A stretch of DNA of 64,000 nucleotides from Alkalihalobacillus sp. LMS6 (GCF_024362765.1 NZ_CP093302.1:2727564-2791563), one strand, 5' to 3'; counted from the first letter of the stretch, positions 17,561 through 28,028 are shown. Notes: generated by a model not told the origin, from the sequence alone. Program-made: numbers and translations.

Positions 17561-18738
17561 CGTTTCACGAGATAATGATTTGCTAGTGCAAGAAACAATG
17601 ACGTAATGTTTCTAAGCGCTCGCTCATCAAAATCAAATCGAGGATGGTGATGAGGGAATTGGGTATATTCATCCTCCGTTCGCCCGCCTACATGGAAAAA
17701 GGCGCCTGGTTTTTCTGTTAAATAATAGGCAAAATCTTCTCCACCTAAAATAGGAGGAGCCATAATTACACTAGTTTCACCTAATGTTTCAGTAGCTAAT
17801 TGACGGACAATCTTGCTTTCTTCTTCACTATTTACAAGGGTTGGATAGCCGTTCAAATAATCGATTTCAGTGGAGACATGAGCGCTTTGCTCTTTTCCAC
17901 TCACAATCGATCGCATTTCCTTTTCCACTTTTTGTCGAGCATCAGAATCAAATGTACGAACAGTACCTTCAATCGTTGCCGTATCCGCTATCACGTTAAA
18001 AGCGGTTCCTGCTTGAAACACGCCAACCGTCACAACTGCTGGTGCCATTGGATCAATTCTCCGACTTACAATCGTTTGCAGTTCATTCACAAGCTGACTT
18101 CCGACCACAATGGAATCAAGGGTTGTATGTGGCTGCGCACCGTGTCCCCCTTTTCCTTGGATATGGATCTTAAATTTATCGACGGCAGCCATAACTGCAC
18201 CAGGCGTACAGCTCATGTTGCCTAAAGGAAGATGGCTTGAAACATGGGCACCAAAAATCGCATCGACCCCGTCCAAGCAACCATCCGCTACCATTTCTCT
18301 TGCGCCACCAGGAGGCAACTCTTCTGCATGTTGAAAAATGAGCACAATCGTCCCGGCTAGTTGATCAACCTGCTCTTTCATAATCGCAGCGAAACCGAGT
18401 AACGCGGCGGTATGTCCATCGTGGCCACATGCGTGCATTTTTCCAGGTACTTTAGAGGCATAAGCCACTTCATTTTCTTCTTCAATCGGTAAGGCGTCAA
18501 AATCAGCGCGGAAGGCAATCGTCTTTCCCGGCTTCGCCCCTTTTATTCTTGCTACAATACCACGGCCGCCTACACCAGTCGTGATATCTGAAATGCCTAA
18601 TTTTCTTAACTGATTTTCGATATAAAGTGGCGTTTCTACTTCTTCAAACGATAATTCTGGATGTTCGTGTAAATGTCTTCGCCACATAACCATTTGTTCA
18701 AATACGTGCGTAACTTTTTCTTTCGCCTCCAACAACAT
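17557..18738 (-). CDS. M20 family amidohydrolase (N-acyl amino acid amidohydrolase type)
   Basis: A 393-residue M20D metallopeptidase-like amidohydrolase. The signature MHACGHDGHTA (about residue 100) supplies the metal ligands, with HAEELPPGG and AHVSSHLPLG following, a dimerisation domain in the middle and a C-terminal GGEDFAYY. Relatives (YhaA, HipO, AmhX) cleave N-acyl amino acids or amidated auxin-like compounds. Three possible starts (18747 GTG, 18744 ATG, 18738 ATG) exist; 18738 has the best spacing to GAAAGGG. Its stop overlaps the response-regulator remnant. Confidence 0.87.
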   Translation of the reverse strand: MLLEAKEKVTHVFEQMVMWRRHLHEHPELSFEEVETPLYIENQLRKLGISDITTGVGGRGIVARIKGAKPGKTIAFRADFDALPIEEENEVAYASKVPGKMHACGHDGHTAALLGFAAIMKEQVDQLAGTIVLIFQHAEELPPGGAREMVADGCLDGVDAIFGAHVSSHLPLGNMSCTPGAVMAAVDKFKIHIQGKGGHGAQPHTTLDSIVVGSQLVNELQTIVSRRIDPMAPAVVTVGVFQAGTAFNVIADTATIEGTVRTFDSDARQKVEKEMRSIVSGKEQSAHVSTEIDYLNGYPTLVNSEEESKIVRQLATETLGETSVIMAPPILGGEDFAYYLTEKPGAFFHVGGRTEDEYTQFPHHHPRFDFDERALRNITSLFLALANHYLVKR

Positions 18739-18872
18739 ATCCATCACCCTTTCTCTCTTCTTCTTTCACTTTCGCTCTTTTTCAACGATTTCCTGCAATG
18801 TTTTCATGCTTTTGTTTTTCGTCAGAATGTGTACAATAGAAAGATACTGTTTAAACGATAGGTGGAAAAAAG

Positions 18873-20132
18873 ATGTACGATGTCATCATTATTGGTGGAG
18901 GTCCCTCCGGTTTAATGGCAGCTGTTGCGGCTGCTGAAAACGGAGCAAAAGTCCTTTTACTCGATAAAGGGAATAAATTAGGTCGAAAACTAGCCATTTC
19001 TGGTGGAGGACGCTGCAACGTCACCAACCGAATGGAACGGAAACAATTAATTGAGCACATCCCGGGAAACGGACGCTTCATGCATAGTCCTTTTTCGGTT
19101 TTTGATAATGAAAACATTATTACTTTCTTTGAAAACTTAGGGATTCAATTAAAGGAAGAAGATCGAGGACGCATGTTCCCTGTTAGCGATAAAGCTCAAA
19201 CGGTTGTCGATACACTGCTCAATCGCATTCGTGCCTTAAACGTAGATATTCGTACGAACACCGAAGTAAGCGATATGCATTTTTCGGAAGAAGGTCCACA
19301 TTCTGTTTTGTTGAAAGATGGAACAACGATTGCCACTAAAGCGATTATTATTGCGACTGGTGGAAAATCTGTCCCTCATACAGGGAGTAATGGAAGTGGG
19401 TATCCGTGGGCTAAAAAAGCTGGTCACACGATTACAGAGCTTTATCCAACCGAAGTTCCAATCACCATTGATCAACCGTTTATTACGAATAAAGATTTAC
19501 AAGGCCTCTCGCTTCGGGAAATTGAACTAACGGTCACAGCGCCAAACGGCAAGAAAATCAAAACCCATGAAGGCGATATGATTTTCACACATTTTGGCAT
19601 CTCAGGCCCCGCAGCCCTTCGTTGTAGCCAATATGTCGTCAAAGCATTAAAGAAATACAACGCGCAGTGGATACCGATGAGCATTCAGCTTTTTCCTGGC
19701 TCTTCCCATGAAGACCTGTTTCAACAACTCGTCGCACTAATAAAAGCTGAGCCAAAAAAAGCATTAAAAACGGTCTTAAAGGGTTTTGCTCCTGAACGCT
19801 TGCTCACGTTTCTTTATAAGGATCTAGACATTAACGAGCAAGAAGTATGTGCCAATACGCCTCACGAAGCACTACGAAAACTTGCACAAACCTTAACCGC
19901 TTTTCCTTTAAAAGCAAACGGAACTCTATCAATTGAAAAAGCATTTGTTACAGGTGGCGGCGTAAGCGTGAAAGAAATTGAGCCAAAAACGATGCAGTCT
20001 CGGAAAACAAAAGGGCTTTATTTCTGTGGGGAAGTACTTGATATCCATGGCTATACTGGTGGATATAACATTACATGTGCCTTTTCTACTGGCTATACAG
20101 CTGGTTCTGGAGCGGCATTGAATAGCAAATAA
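18873..20132 (+). CDS. ytfP: YtfP, FAD-dependent oxidoreductase (HI0933/BaiN family)
   Basis: A 419-residue flavoprotein. The N-terminal dinucleotide motif [12 protein letters not shown] (residues 5-16) is followed by [17 protein letters not shown] (about residues 37-53), diagnostic for the HI0933/YhiN/BaiN family, and the C-terminal [14 protein letters not shown] binds FAD. The family's physiological substrate in bacilli is unknown. The ATG has an AGGTGG site. It is transcribed alone and shares a terminator with leuS. Confidence 0.9.
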   Translation: MYDVIIIGGGPSGLMAAVAAAENGAKVLLLDKGNKLGRKLAISGGGRCNVTNRMERKQLIEHIPGNGRFMHSPFSVFDNENIITFFENLGIQLKEEDRGRMFPVSDKAQTVVDTLLNRIRALNVDIRTNTEVSDMHFSEEGPHSVLLKDGTTIATKAIIIATGGKSVPHTGSNGSGYPWAKKAGHTITELYPTEVPITIDQPFITNKDLQGLSLREIELTVTAPNGKKIKTHEGDMIFTHFGISGPAALRCSQYVVKALKKYNAQWIPMSIQLFPGSSHEDLFQQLVALIKAEPKKALKTVLKGFAPERLLTFLYKDLDINEQEVCANTPHEALRKLAQTLTAFPLKANGTLSIEKAFVTGGGVSVKEIEPKTMQSRKTKGLYFCGEVLDIHGYTGGYNITCAFSTGYTAGSGAALNSK

Positions 20133-20165
20133 AAAGCAGAGTGCCATGAGCACCCTGCTTTTTCG
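20131..20165. terminator. Bidirectional terminator ytfP/leuS
   Basis: An AAAAGCAG stem with its complement, flanked by A-run and T-run, separates the two convergent genes. Confidence 0.85.
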
Positions 20166-22580
20166 TTATCCAACAACGATGTTCACAAGTTTTCCAGGAA
20201 CAGCGATAATCTTACGGATCGCTTTGTCGCCAATGGCTTCTTGAACTTTTGCATCTGCTTTGGCAGCTGCTTCGAGTTCGTCTTTCGAAGCGGTTTTTGC
20301 TACAACCAATTTGGCTTTTACTTTGCCGTTAATTTGAACAACGACTTCGATTTCATTTTCAACTAATAGGGACTCATCGTACATCGGCCACTCCGCATAA
20401 GCAATCGATTCACTATGACCAAGCTTTTGCCAAATTTCTTCAGCAATATGTGGCGCAATCGGAGAAAGCAACTTCACGAAGCCTTCTGCCAATTTTTTAG
20501 GCAAAATATCTTGTTTATTTGCTTCGTTAACGAATACCATTAGCTGTGAAATACCGGTATTGAAGCGAATTTCAGTAAAGTCTTCTGTTACCTTTTTCAC
20601 CGTTTGATGATACGTACGTGTCAGCACATCTGTTGCCTCTGCATCTTGCACTTTATCGTTTAATTGCCCCGTTTCTTCGTTTACAATGAGTCGCCATACA
20701 CGCTCTAGGAAACGTCTTGAACCATCAAGTCCATTCGTCGACCAAGCAATCGATGCATCAAGTGGCCCCATAAACATTTCATAGAGGCGAAGTGTATCAG
20801 CACCGTGAGTCGCAAGGATATCGTCTGGATTGACTACATTTCCTTTTGACTTACTCATCTTCTCATTGTTGTCTCCAAGAATCATCCCTTGGTTAAACAA
20901 TTTTTGGAACGGCTCTTTTGTTGGGACAACGCCAATATCGTATAAGAACTTGTGCCAGAATCGTGCATAAAGAAGATGGAGAACCGCATGTTCAACGCCA
21001 CCGATATAAATATCAACTGGCAACCATGCCTTCGCTTTTTCTGGATCCACAAGCACGTCTTCATTGGTTGGATCGATGTAGCGCAAGTAGTACCAACAGC
21101 TACCTGCCCACTGCGGCATCGTGTTTGTCTCACGACGGCCTTTCATACCTGTTTTAGGATCTGTTACTTCAAGCCACTCTGTTGCGTTAGCAAGCGGTGA
21201 TTCCCCTGTACCAGAAGGTTTGATCTCATCAAGTTCTGGCAACATGAGCGGTAGCTCACTTTCAGCCACTGTCGACATCGATCCATCTTCCCAATGAATC
21301 ACTGGAATCGGTTCGCCCCAATAACGCTGTCTGCTAAATAACCAGTCGCGCAGGCGATACGTAATTTTTTTCGATCCAGAGCCATTCTCTTCAAGCCACG
21401 CTATCATTTTTGTGATTGCCTCTTCTTTATGAAGCCCGTTTAAGAAATCAGAATGTACATGTTCGCCATCCCCAGTGTAGGCTTCTTGAGACAAGTCTCC
21501 ACCAGCAACCACTTCTTTAATCGGAAGTTCAAACGTTTGTGCAAATTCATAGTCACGCTCATCATGACCAGGAACCGCCATTACCGCGCCAGTACCATAG
21601 CTGATCAACACATAATCTGCCACCCAGACCGGAATTTTTTCCCCATTAACTGGATTAATTGCATAGGCACCTGTAAAAGCGCCAGTCTTTTCTTTCGCAA
21701 GGTCCGTACGTTCTAGGTCACTTTTTAACGAGACTTGTTTCTTATATGTTTCAACCGTTTCTTTCTGCTCGCTTGTTGTGATTTGATCCACAAGTTTATG
21801 CTCAGGAGCAAGAACCATGTACGTTGCGCCAAACAATGTGTCAGGGCGAGTCGTAAACACCCGTACCTCTTCACCGTTAATGTCGAACGTTACTTCTGCA
21901 CCTTCCGATTTGCCAATCCAGTTGCGCTGCATGTCTTTCAAACTTTCAGGCCAGTCAAGTTCTTCTAAATCATCAAGCAAACGATCTGCATATTCCGTGA
22001 TCCGTAGGACCCACTGCTTCATCGGACGACGCTCGACTGGGTGACCTCCACGTTCTGACACCCCATCAACAATCTCTTCATTTGCAAGCACAGTCCCAAG
22101 TGCTGGACACCAGTTCACAGCGACTTCGTCCACATAAGCAAGGCCTTTTTCATATAGTTTTATGAAAATCCACTGGGTCCACTTATAGTAGTCTGGATCT
22201 GTTGTACTAATTTCACGATCCCAATCATAAGAGAATCCTAGTTCTTTGATTTGACGCTTAAAGGTTTCAATGTTTTCCTTTGTAAAAATCGCAGGATGAT
22301 TTCCTGTATCGAGCGCGTATTGCTCTGCTGGTAAGCCAAACGCATCCCAGCCCATTGGGTGTAACACATTGTACCCTTGCATTCGCTTCATACGAGCAAG
22401 AATATCCGTTGCGGTATAGCCTTCTGGATGCCCTACATGCAAGCCAGATCCTGATGGGTATGGAAACATGTCAAGCGCATAGAAGTTTGGTTTATTCTGA
22501 TCTTCTGTTGTTTTGAACGTTTTATTGTCTTGCCAAAACGTTCGCCATTTCTTTTCAATTTGTTGATGTGAAAATGACAT
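20166..22580 (-). CDS. leuS: Leucyl-tRNA synthetase
   Basis: An 804-residue class Ia aminoacyl-tRNA synthetase that charges tRNA-Leu. The HIGH-type motif appears as LHVGHPEG (about residue 46) and the KMSKS motif as EKMSKSKG; the CP1 editing domain lies between, with [11 protein letters not shown]. The start is ATG 22580, preceded by AAAGGAGGAAG; the longer frame to 22685 runs through the T-box and is not coding. Length equals the B. subtilis enzyme. Expression is controlled by the upstream tRNA-sensing leader. Confidence 0.97.
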   Translation of the reverse strand: MSFSHQQIEKKWRTFWQDNKTFKTTEDQNKPNFYALDMFPYPSGSGLHVGHPEGYTATDILARMKRMQGYNVLHPMGWDAFGLPAEQYALDTGNHPAIFTKENIETFKRQIKELGFSYDWDREISTTDPDYYKWTQWIFIKLYEKGLAYVDEVAVNWCPALGTVLANEEIVDGVSERGGHPVERRPMKQWVLRITEYADRLLDDLEELDWPESLKDMQRNWIGKSEGAEVTFDINGEEVRVFTTRPDTLFGATYMVLAPEHKLVDQITTSEQKETVETYKKQVSLKSDLERTDLAKEKTGAFTGAYAINPVNGEKIPVWVADYVLISYGTGAVMAVPGHDERDYEFAQTFELPIKEVVAGGDLSQEAYTGDGEHVHSDFLNGLHKEEAITKMIAWLEENGSGSKKITYRLRDWLFSRQRYWGEPIPVIHWEDGSMSTVAESELPLMLPELDEIKPSGTGESPLANATEWLEVTDPKTGMKGRRETNTMPQWAGSCWYYLRYIDPTNEDVLVDPEKAKAWLPVDIYIGGVEHAVLHLLYARFWHKFLYDIGVVPTKEPFQKLFNQGMILGDNNEKMSKSKGNVVNPDDILATHGADTLRLYEMFMGPLDASIAWSTNGLDGSRRFLERVWRLIVNEETGQLNDKVQDAEATDVLTRTYHQTVKKVTEDFTEIRFNTGISQLMVFVNEANKQDILPKKLAEGFVKLLSPIAPHIAEEIWQKLGHSESIAYAEWPMYDESLLVENEIEVVVQINGKVKAKLVVAKTASKDELEAAAKADAKVQEAIGDKAIRKIIAVPGKLVNIVVG

Positions 22581-22599
22581 TGATCTTCCTCCTTTTTCC

Positions 22600-22845
22600 A
22601 ATCCGATAAAACACAAAAAGCCCTCATCCCTATAAAAGGGACGAGAGCTGTTAGATCCCGCGGTACCACCCAGTTTATTAAGCACTTATTGCTTAATCAC
22701 TTACACATAACGGTGTGTGCCGTTAAGAACTACTTTACGTTCATTCTTAATCACTAAAAGGCGAGTTCGCTACGCTATCTGACTGACTTGCACCAACCGT
22801 CAGCTCTCTTCTGTCCAAGCGTTCACTACTACTCCTTTATGGTTG
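22600..22845 (-). promoter_or_regulatory. T-box leader of leuS
   Basis: The minus-strand leader carries the conserved T-box GGGTGGTACCGCGG (about 22661-22674), followed by a terminator stem (CTCTCGTCCC...GGGATGAG, then T-run) that can refold into the antiterminator. Upstream is a stem I region with AGTAGTAG and a specifier loop reading GAACTCGCC, whose CTC (22765-22763) is a leucine codon. Uncharged tRNA-Leu should permit read-through into leuS. Confidence 0.95.
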
Positions 22846-22924
22846 TGTTATCATTATCGATTATTATCGTCATTGTATGCAAAGTTATGTCCAATGTCAA
22901 GCAGACATATACCTATTTTTCCTA

Positions 22925-24124
22925 TTATGAAGCGGATTGCTGCGCTTTTTCTTCTTTTTGCAGAGGTCGATCATAAATACGAACAAGAGGAATTGATACT
23001 AGCAAGAGTCCACTTATAAGTAAAAATAACCATTCAATTGAATAAAAATCAACGATTAAACCGCCCAACAATGGCCCAATCATTCTTCCTCCTGTTGAAA
23101 TGCTGTTTACAATCCCTTGATAAGCCCCTTCTCTCCCTTTAGGAGCAAGTTGATTCGCAATCGTAGGCACTGCTGGCCAGACAAACATTTCACCAATGGT
23201 TAAGATGAGCATGGCAATGAGAAACATCGTAAAGACACTCGCTTGTGTTAACACTAAATAGGACAAGGCAAAAATAATGATGCCAGCTGTCATCTGCCCT
23301 TTGATGGATAAGTGGAACTTTCGTATAATCAAGGCGATCAGAGGTTGTGCAAACACGATCATAAGCCCATTAATGGTCCAAAGTAAACTATAAAGAGGAA
23401 GCGCAATGCCTAAGTCTTGAATATGGACGGATACATTCGCTTGCCACTGAGTATAGCCAATCCATGAGATGAGAAACGCTCCACAAATCAAAAAAAGTGC
23501 ATGTAAACGATACTGCTTTTTAAACGGAACTTTTTTTGAAACCTGTAGCGTAGCATCCGCGGTTCGACCAAGTTGTCCATCCCATTTGCGAAAGAAAAAA
23601 GCAATAAATCCGAGCATGAAGACATGGACGCCTGCATTGGCGATAAACACATCGGTTAAACGGACAAGCGTCACCACACCAATTAATGCGGTCCCGAGGG
23701 AAACCCCGACATTTTGCGCGACATAAATCGCATTAAACGGTCGTCTGCCTCCTTCTGGCCACAGGCTTCCAGCTAATGCATACATGGACGGTGCCATCAT
23801 CCCCGAACCAAAGCCCATGCACGCTAAAAATAATCCGTAAAGTACATACGTTTCAAAAAAGAAAGCAAGCAAGATTGCTGCACTTGCAGACGTCGTTGCG
23901 CCAATTAAAATCGTTCGATAGGCGCCTAATTTATCAAATAAACGTCCACCGATTAAACTCCCAACCACACCAGCGCCTGCATTAATCATTAATACAAACC
24001 CTGAAGCCGTTAACGTTTGCCCAAGAATTTGCGTCATAATGACGGCATTAAGCGGCCATAGAAACGAAGCACCGGTGATATTAATCGCTGTCGCAATAAT
24101 AAGAATCCAAATGGATTTAGGCAT
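22925..24124 (-). CDS. yttB: MFS transporter, YttB-like
   Basis: A 399-residue major facilitator with about twelve membrane segments. The loop 2-3 motif GGRLFDKLGAYRT and the central charged loop (about residues 190-205) are typical. The N-terminal motif NITGASFLWPLNAV matches YttB of bacilli, a putative exporter. The ATG has GGAGGCGGG. It lies between the leuS leader and ytqA. Substrate unknown. Confidence 0.8.
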   Translation of the reverse strand: MPKSIWILIIATAINITGASFLWPLNAVIMTQILGQTLTASGFVLMINAGAGVVGSLIGGRLFDKLGAYRTILIGATTSASAAILLAFFFETYVLYGLFLACMGFGSGMMAPSMYALAGSLWPEGGRRPFNAIYVAQNVGVSLGTALIGVVTLVRLTDVFIANAGVHVFMLGFIAFFFRKWDGQLGRTADATLQVSKKVPFKKQYRLHALFLICGAFLISWIGYTQWQANVSVHIQDLGIALPLYSLLWTINGLMIVFAQPLIALIIRKFHLSIKGQMTAGIIIFALSYLVLTQASVFTMFLIAMLILTIGEMFVWPAVPTIANQLAPKGREGAYQGIVNSISTGGRMIGPLLGGLIVDFYSIEWLFLLISGLLLVSIPLVRIYDRPLQKEEKAQQSAS

Positions 24125-24269
24125 AAACCCGCCTCCTTTATCATGTCAAAACCCTCATCAGTTTAGAAGAAATTCAAGAATTTAGCAACAACTTTCCGTT
24201 GACACCATTTAAGAGGAAGACTTCTAATGGAAGAGATGATACACTAAGCTTATTCTTTAAAAGGCAACG

Positions 24270-25232
24270 GTGATTGAAATGGTACAGGATATAAAACCAA
24301 CGAACCTTAATGGGAAATTTTATTATACGTGGAATGACCATCTGAAAGATTATTTCGGTTCAAAAGTAATGAAAATATCGCTAGACGCAGGCTTTGATTG
24401 CCCAAATCGTGATGGAAATGTTGCGTATGGAGGCTGCACATTTTGTAGCCAACGAGGGTCAGGAGACTTTGCCGGTGACCGAAAAGATGATTTAGTTACG
24501 CAATTCCACATGCAAAAAGATAAAATGGCTCGTAAATGGAAAACCGATAAATATATCGGCTATTTTCAAGCTTACTCGAATACATATGCGCCAGTTGAAA
24601 CGCTTCGAAGTTATTTTGAAACGATTTTAGCGCAAGAAGGGGTTGTCGGCTTATCCATTGCGACAAGACCTGATTGTTTACCTGATGACGTTGTTGACTA
24701 CTTAGCTGAATTGAACGAGCGTACATACCTATGGGTAGAATTAGGGTTACAAACGGTACACGAAAAAACCGCACAGATCATTAACCGCGCGCATGATTAT
24801 GAATGTTATCAACAGGGCGTTGCAAAGCTACGAGCGAAAGGTATTCGCGTATGCGCTCATATTATTAACGGACTACCTCTTGAAACAGAAGAGATGATGC
24901 TTGAAACCGCAAAAGAAGTAGCCAAGCTCGATGTGCAAGGAATTAAAATTCATTTGCTTCACTTGCTGAAAAAAACACCAATGGTTAAACAATTTGAAAA
25001 GGGATACGTCGATTTTATGGATCAAGAGAGCTACACAAAACTTGTTGTCGATCAACTTGAAGTGTTGCCTCCGTCTATTACGGTTCATCGTTTAACAGGT
25101 GATGGTCCTGCAGATATTCTCATCGGACCGATGTGGAGCACAAATAAGTGGTCCGTTTTAAACGGCATTGAAGCAGAATTTCAAAAGCGAAATAGCTGGC
25201 AGGGAAAGTATTATAAAGGAGTTTCATCATGA
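24270..25232 (+). CDS. ytqA: YtqA (MnmL-type), radical SAM protein
   Basis: A 320-residue radical SAM protein of the YtqA/YhcC family. Cysteines in CPNRDGNVAYGGCTFC (about residues 48-63) form the [4Fe-4S] site in the family-specific spaced pattern. Recent work in B. subtilis links YtqA (MnmL) to converting cmnm5- to nm5-type wobble uridine in tRNA, with YtqB as the following methyltransferase; the direct overlap with ytqB here fits that. The GTG at 24270 follows AAAAGG; an ATG at 24279 is an alternative start. Confidence 0.85.
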   Translation: MIEMVQDIKPTNLNGKFYYTWNDHLKDYFGSKVMKISLDAGFDCPNRDGNVAYGGCTFCSQRGSGDFAGDRKDDLVTQFHMQKDKMARKWKTDKYIGYFQAYSNTYAPVETLRSYFETILAQEGVVGLSIATRPDCLPDDVVDYLAELNERTYLWVELGLQTVHEKTAQIINRAHDYECYQQGVAKLRAKGIRVCAHIINGLPLETEEMMLETAKEVAKLDVQGIKIHLLHLLKKTPMVKQFEKGYVDFMDQESYTKLVVDQLEVLPPSITVHRLTGDGPADILIGPMWSTNKWSVLNGIEAEFQKRNSWQGKYYKGVSS

Positions 25233-25798
25233 ATGTACAAGGAATTTTACCGTATGCGCGCACCTTGCTACAAGAAGTCATTCAATCTGGGGACACTGTG
25301 GTGGACGCAACGGCTGGAAATGGACATGACACACTCTTCTTAGCGGGTCTCGTCGGTGCAAACGGCAAAGTGATTAGCTGCGATATTCAAGAAGAAGCCA
25401 TCTCTGCAACAAGAGCGAGAGTGAAAAGCGGAGAGATGGAAGGTCGTGTTGACCTCCATCACATCGGCCATGAACAGCTCAACCAGCTTCCTTCTTTTCA
25501 GACGGCACAGATTCGAGCGGCGATTTTTAATTTAGGCTATTTGCCAAGAGGGGATAAACGGATTACAACAACGGGAGACACAACGATCCAAGCGATTGAA
25601 CAAATCTATTTGAAACTTCCAAAAGAGGGTCGCATTGTGCTCGTGATCTATCATGGACATCCTGAAGGAAAAATAGAAAAAGACGATGTGCTCCACTACG
25701 TTTCAAACTTGCCGCAAGAAGAGGCACATGTTGCTTCTTACCAATTTATCAATCAACGCAACAATCCACCATTTGTGGTTGTTATAGAAAAACGCTAA
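25229..25798 (+). CDS. mnmM: YtqB (MnmM), tRNA wobble-uridine methyltransferase
   Basis: A 189-residue class I SAM-dependent methyltransferase. The SAM-binding DATAGNGHDT lies at residues 26-35, followed by the acidic DIQEEA and an NLGYLPRGDK motif (about residue 101) in place of the usual DPPY. YtqB in bacilli has been identified as MnmM, which methylates nm5s2U to mnm5s2U in tRNA. Its ATG overlaps the ytqA stop by four bases, indicating translational coupling in a two-enzyme pathway. Confidence 0.88.
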   Translation: MNVQGILPYARTLLQEVIQSGDTVVDATAGNGHDTLFLAGLVGANGKVISCDIQEEAISATRARVKSGEMEGRVDLHHIGHEQLNQLPSFQTAQIRAAIFNLGYLPRGDKRITTTGDTTIQAIEQIYLKLPKEGRIVLVIYHGHPEGKIEKDDVLHYVSNLPQEEAHVASYQFINQRNNPPFVVVIEKR

Positions 25799-25817
25799 AG
25801 CAAAGGGGTATGAGTAA

Positions 25818-26384
25818 ATGAGTAAACTAGATACCATTCTTGAATTTAATCAATCTTTTGTAGAAAACAAGAAATATGAACAATTCTCTGTCGGCAAGTT
25901 TCCACAAAAGAAAATTGTCATCCTGACGTGCATGGATACGCGTTTAACAGAGTTGTTGCATTCTGCGATGGATTTGCGAAATGGCGATGCCAAAATTGTT
26001 AAAAATGCGGGAGCGGTTATTTCTCATCCATTTGGAAGTATTATGCGTAGTATTTTAGTTGCCATTTACGAGCTTGGCGCAGAGGAAGTCTATGTTGTCG
26101 GGCATTACGGTTGCGGGATGACGGGGCTTTCTTCTGATAACGTTCTTCAAAAAGCGGAAGATCGTGGAATTAAAATGGACCACATCGACTCGTTACGCTA
26201 CGCTGGCGTTGATATTGATACATTTTTAACCGGCTTTGAAGACGTAACAGATAGCGTAAAGCACAGCATTGATATAATTGTAAATCATCCACTACTGCCT
26301 AAAGATGTAACGGTTCACGGGCTTGTAATTAGTCCAGAAACAGGGAAACTTGATGTCGTTCAACGAGATCTTCAGCCAAACTAA
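25818..26384 (+). CDS. ytiB: Beta-class carbonic anhydrase YtiB
   Basis: A 188-residue beta-carbonic anhydrase catalysing CO2/bicarbonate interconversion. Zinc ligands are Cys38 and Asp40 in TCMDTR and the His and Cys of VGHYGCGM (about residues 95-98). YtiB of B. subtilis has the same size. An AAAGGGG site precedes the ATG by a comfortable gap. It lies 20 bases after ytqB and may be co-transcribed. It ends in a terminator shared with the opposite small gene. Confidence 0.9.
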   Translation: MSKLDTILEFNQSFVENKKYEQFSVGKFPQKKIVILTCMDTRLTELLHSAMDLRNGDAKIVKNAGAVISHPFGSIMRSILVAIYELGAEEVYVVGHYGCGMTGLSSDNVLQKAEDRGIKMDHIDSLRYAGVDIDTFLTGFEDVTDSVKHSIDIIVNHPLLPKDVTVHGLVISPETGKLDVVQRDLQPN

Positions 26385-26564
26385 AAAAACATCGTCGCTT
26401 TCATCAAAGCGACGATGTTTTTGTCTTTGGATCGATTCTTGTTTTGTCTTCGTTTTTCTCGTCGCTAAATCAGCCATTGCGTACACACCACGATTAAGTG
26501 CTGGATTTCGTTTTCCTTCACGCACACGTTTTTCACGGTGCTTCTTTGCTTTGGATTTACTCAT
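26292..26564 (-). CDS. Small basic Bacillaceae protein, C-terminus apparently extended
   Basis: A 90-codon frame starts MSKSKAKKHREKRVREGKRN and is rich in Lys/Arg up to about residue 50, resembling a family of small basic proteins in bacilli with no known role. The ATG has a GAGGAG site. From residue 50 onwards the frame is encoded by the terminator hairpin and then by the antisense of ytiB. Where the seven-T run ends, one fewer T would give an in-frame TAG, so the extension looks secondary. The functional part is probably the first 58 residues or so. Confidence 0.55.
   Translation of the reverse strand: MSKSKAKKHREKRVREGKRNPALNRGVYAMADLATRKTKTKQESIQRQKHRRFDESDDVFLVWLKISLNDIKFPCFWTNYKPVNRYIFRQ
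26385..26422. terminator. Terminator after ytiB
   Basis: A 16-bp stem (AAAACATCGTCGCTTT and complement) with a four-base loop and flanking A/T runs lies directly after the ytiB stop codon. Confidence 0.85.
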
Positions 26565-26605
26565 TATGAATCACTCCTCTATCCCTATTTTAACATAGAA
26601 GAGCT

Positions 26606-27388
26606 TTATGGAATGAGCATGTTCACAAAGCTGACCGTATAGCGAAATACTTCTTCTTTTTCAGGTTCATTATAAAGCTCGTGGTACAAGCCGTTCCATT
26701 CTTTAAGCATCTTATGACTCACATCAAGATGATTAAACCACGTCAGTGCTGCTCGACTATCAACAACATAATCTTCGCCAGCTACCATTAATAAAATCGG
26801 GATATTCGGCATTTTTTCAGGATACCGTCGCGTTGTTAGCATCGCCTTGCTTAACTCGTGATACCAGCGCGCTGAAACCTTTGTCACACGTAAAGGGTCT
26901 TTTGTATACGCTTCTCGTACCAACTCACTCCTCGTTGTCAGCTCCGGTTTCAACCCAGACTGCATACTGAACGTTGGCGCCACATGGTTCAACACTTTTG
27001 CCGCAGCTTTTTTTGGCGGTGACACACGCATAGTTAACTGAAGGCATGGAGCAGAAAGGACGACTGCTTCAATAAATGAATTATCGCGTTCTATTAACGT
27101 TCTTATGGCAATTAAGCCACCCATACTATGGCCAACTAGTACAATCGGTAGTTGTTTGGAACGAGCTTGCTTGAGCCAGCGATCTACGGTTTTTATGTAT
27201 TGTTTAAAGGAATCGATGTGCCCACGCTTCCCTCTTGATTCTCCTTGCCCTGGTAAATCTCCTATTAAGCAGTCAAAGCCGTGTAAGTTCCATTTCTCCA
27301 CTAACCAATTGTAGCGACCACTGTGCTCACCAGCTCCATGAACGATAACCGCTACACCTCGTGCTTCTGGGACTTCAAAATAACGCAC
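26606..27388 (-). CDS. ytpA: YtpA, alpha/beta hydrolase (lysophospholipase-like)
   Basis: A 260-residue serine hydrolase of the S33/monoacylglycerol lipase group. The oxyanion motif IVHGAGEHSGRY (about residue 15), nucleophile elbow VGHSMGG (about residue 88), Asp in AGEDYVVD and His in GLYHELYNE form the triad. YtpA of B. subtilis is a lysophospholipase implicated in bacilysocin formation. The start is GTG 27388 following AAGGAGGAG. It is divergent from ytoA. Confidence 0.87.
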   Translation of the reverse strand: MRYFEVPEARGVAVIVHGAGEHSGRYNWLVEKWNLHGFDCLIGDLPGQGESRGKRGHIDSFKQYIKTVDRWLKQARSKQLPIVLVGHSMGGLIAIRTLIERDNSFIEAVVLSAPCLQLTMRVSPPKKAAAKVLNHVAPTFSMQSGLKPELTTRSELVREAYTKDPLRVTKVSARWYHELSKAMLTTRRYPEKMPNIPILLMVAGEDYVVDSRAALTWFNHLDVSHKMLKEWNGLYHELYNEPEKEEVFRYTVSFVNMLIP

Positions 27389-27477
27389 GACATCTCCTCC
27401 TTACCTAGCTATTTTTATATTCGTACGATAAAATTAGTATAGCTGATTTTAACCTGATTGGGAAAGGAGATGTTCGG

Positions 27478-27990
27478 ATGATTTTACCATACTATGATAA
27501 AAAACCGGCTATAGATTCATCTGTTTATGTTGCAAGTAACGCTGTTATTTCTGGAGATGTGGAGATTGGGGAACAATCGAGCGTCTGGTTCCATACTGTC
27601 ATTCGCGGTGATGTTGCACCGACTCGAATTGGGAAACGAGTCAATATTCAAGATCAGTCCATGCTTCATCAAAGCCCAAACCGTACCCTCGTCATTGAAG
27701 ATGATGTGACCATTGGTCATCAAGTGATGTTACACAGTGCCATTATCCGTAAAAATGCGTTAATTGGCATGGGGTCCACCATTCTTGATGGAGCCGAAAT
27801 TGGAGAAGGTGCTTTTATTGGTGCAGGAAGCCTTGTGCCTCCAGGAAAAACAATTCCTCCCCATACGCTTGCATTAGGGCGCCCAGCAAAAGTTGTGCGT
27901 GACTTAACAGATGCCGATGAAAAAGAAATGGAGCGCGTGCGCACCGAATATGTGGAGAGAGGTCAATACTACAAAAGCATTGACATGTAA
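27478..27990 (+). CDS. ytoA: YtoA, gamma-carbonic anhydrase family protein
   Basis: A 170-residue left-handed beta-helix protein made of hexapeptide repeats (VEIGEQSSVWFHTVIRGD near residue 30). His residues in SMLHQSP, TIGHQVMLH sit where zinc ligands of gamma-carbonic anhydrases lie. Carbonic anhydrase activity is not proven for YtoA. The ATG follows AAAGGAGATG. It is divergent from ytpA. Confidence 0.87.
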   Translation: MILPYYDKKPAIDSSVYVASNAVISGDVEIGEQSSVWFHTVIRGDVAPTRIGKRVNIQDQSMLHQSPNRTLVIEDDVTIGHQVMLHSAIIRKNALIGMGSTILDGAEIGEGAFIGAGSLVPPGKTIPPHTLALGRPAKVVRDLTDADEKEMERVRTEYVERGQYYKSIDM

Positions 27991-28028
27991 ATGACAACAC
28001 AGAAGGTATGATGATAAAATCAAAGGAA

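Noticed and set aside
22581-22685. 35-residue N-terminal extension of leuS
   Set aside because: The extension is encoded by the T-box antiterminator/terminator region; the ATG at 22580 has a strong ribosome-binding site and gives the normal length.
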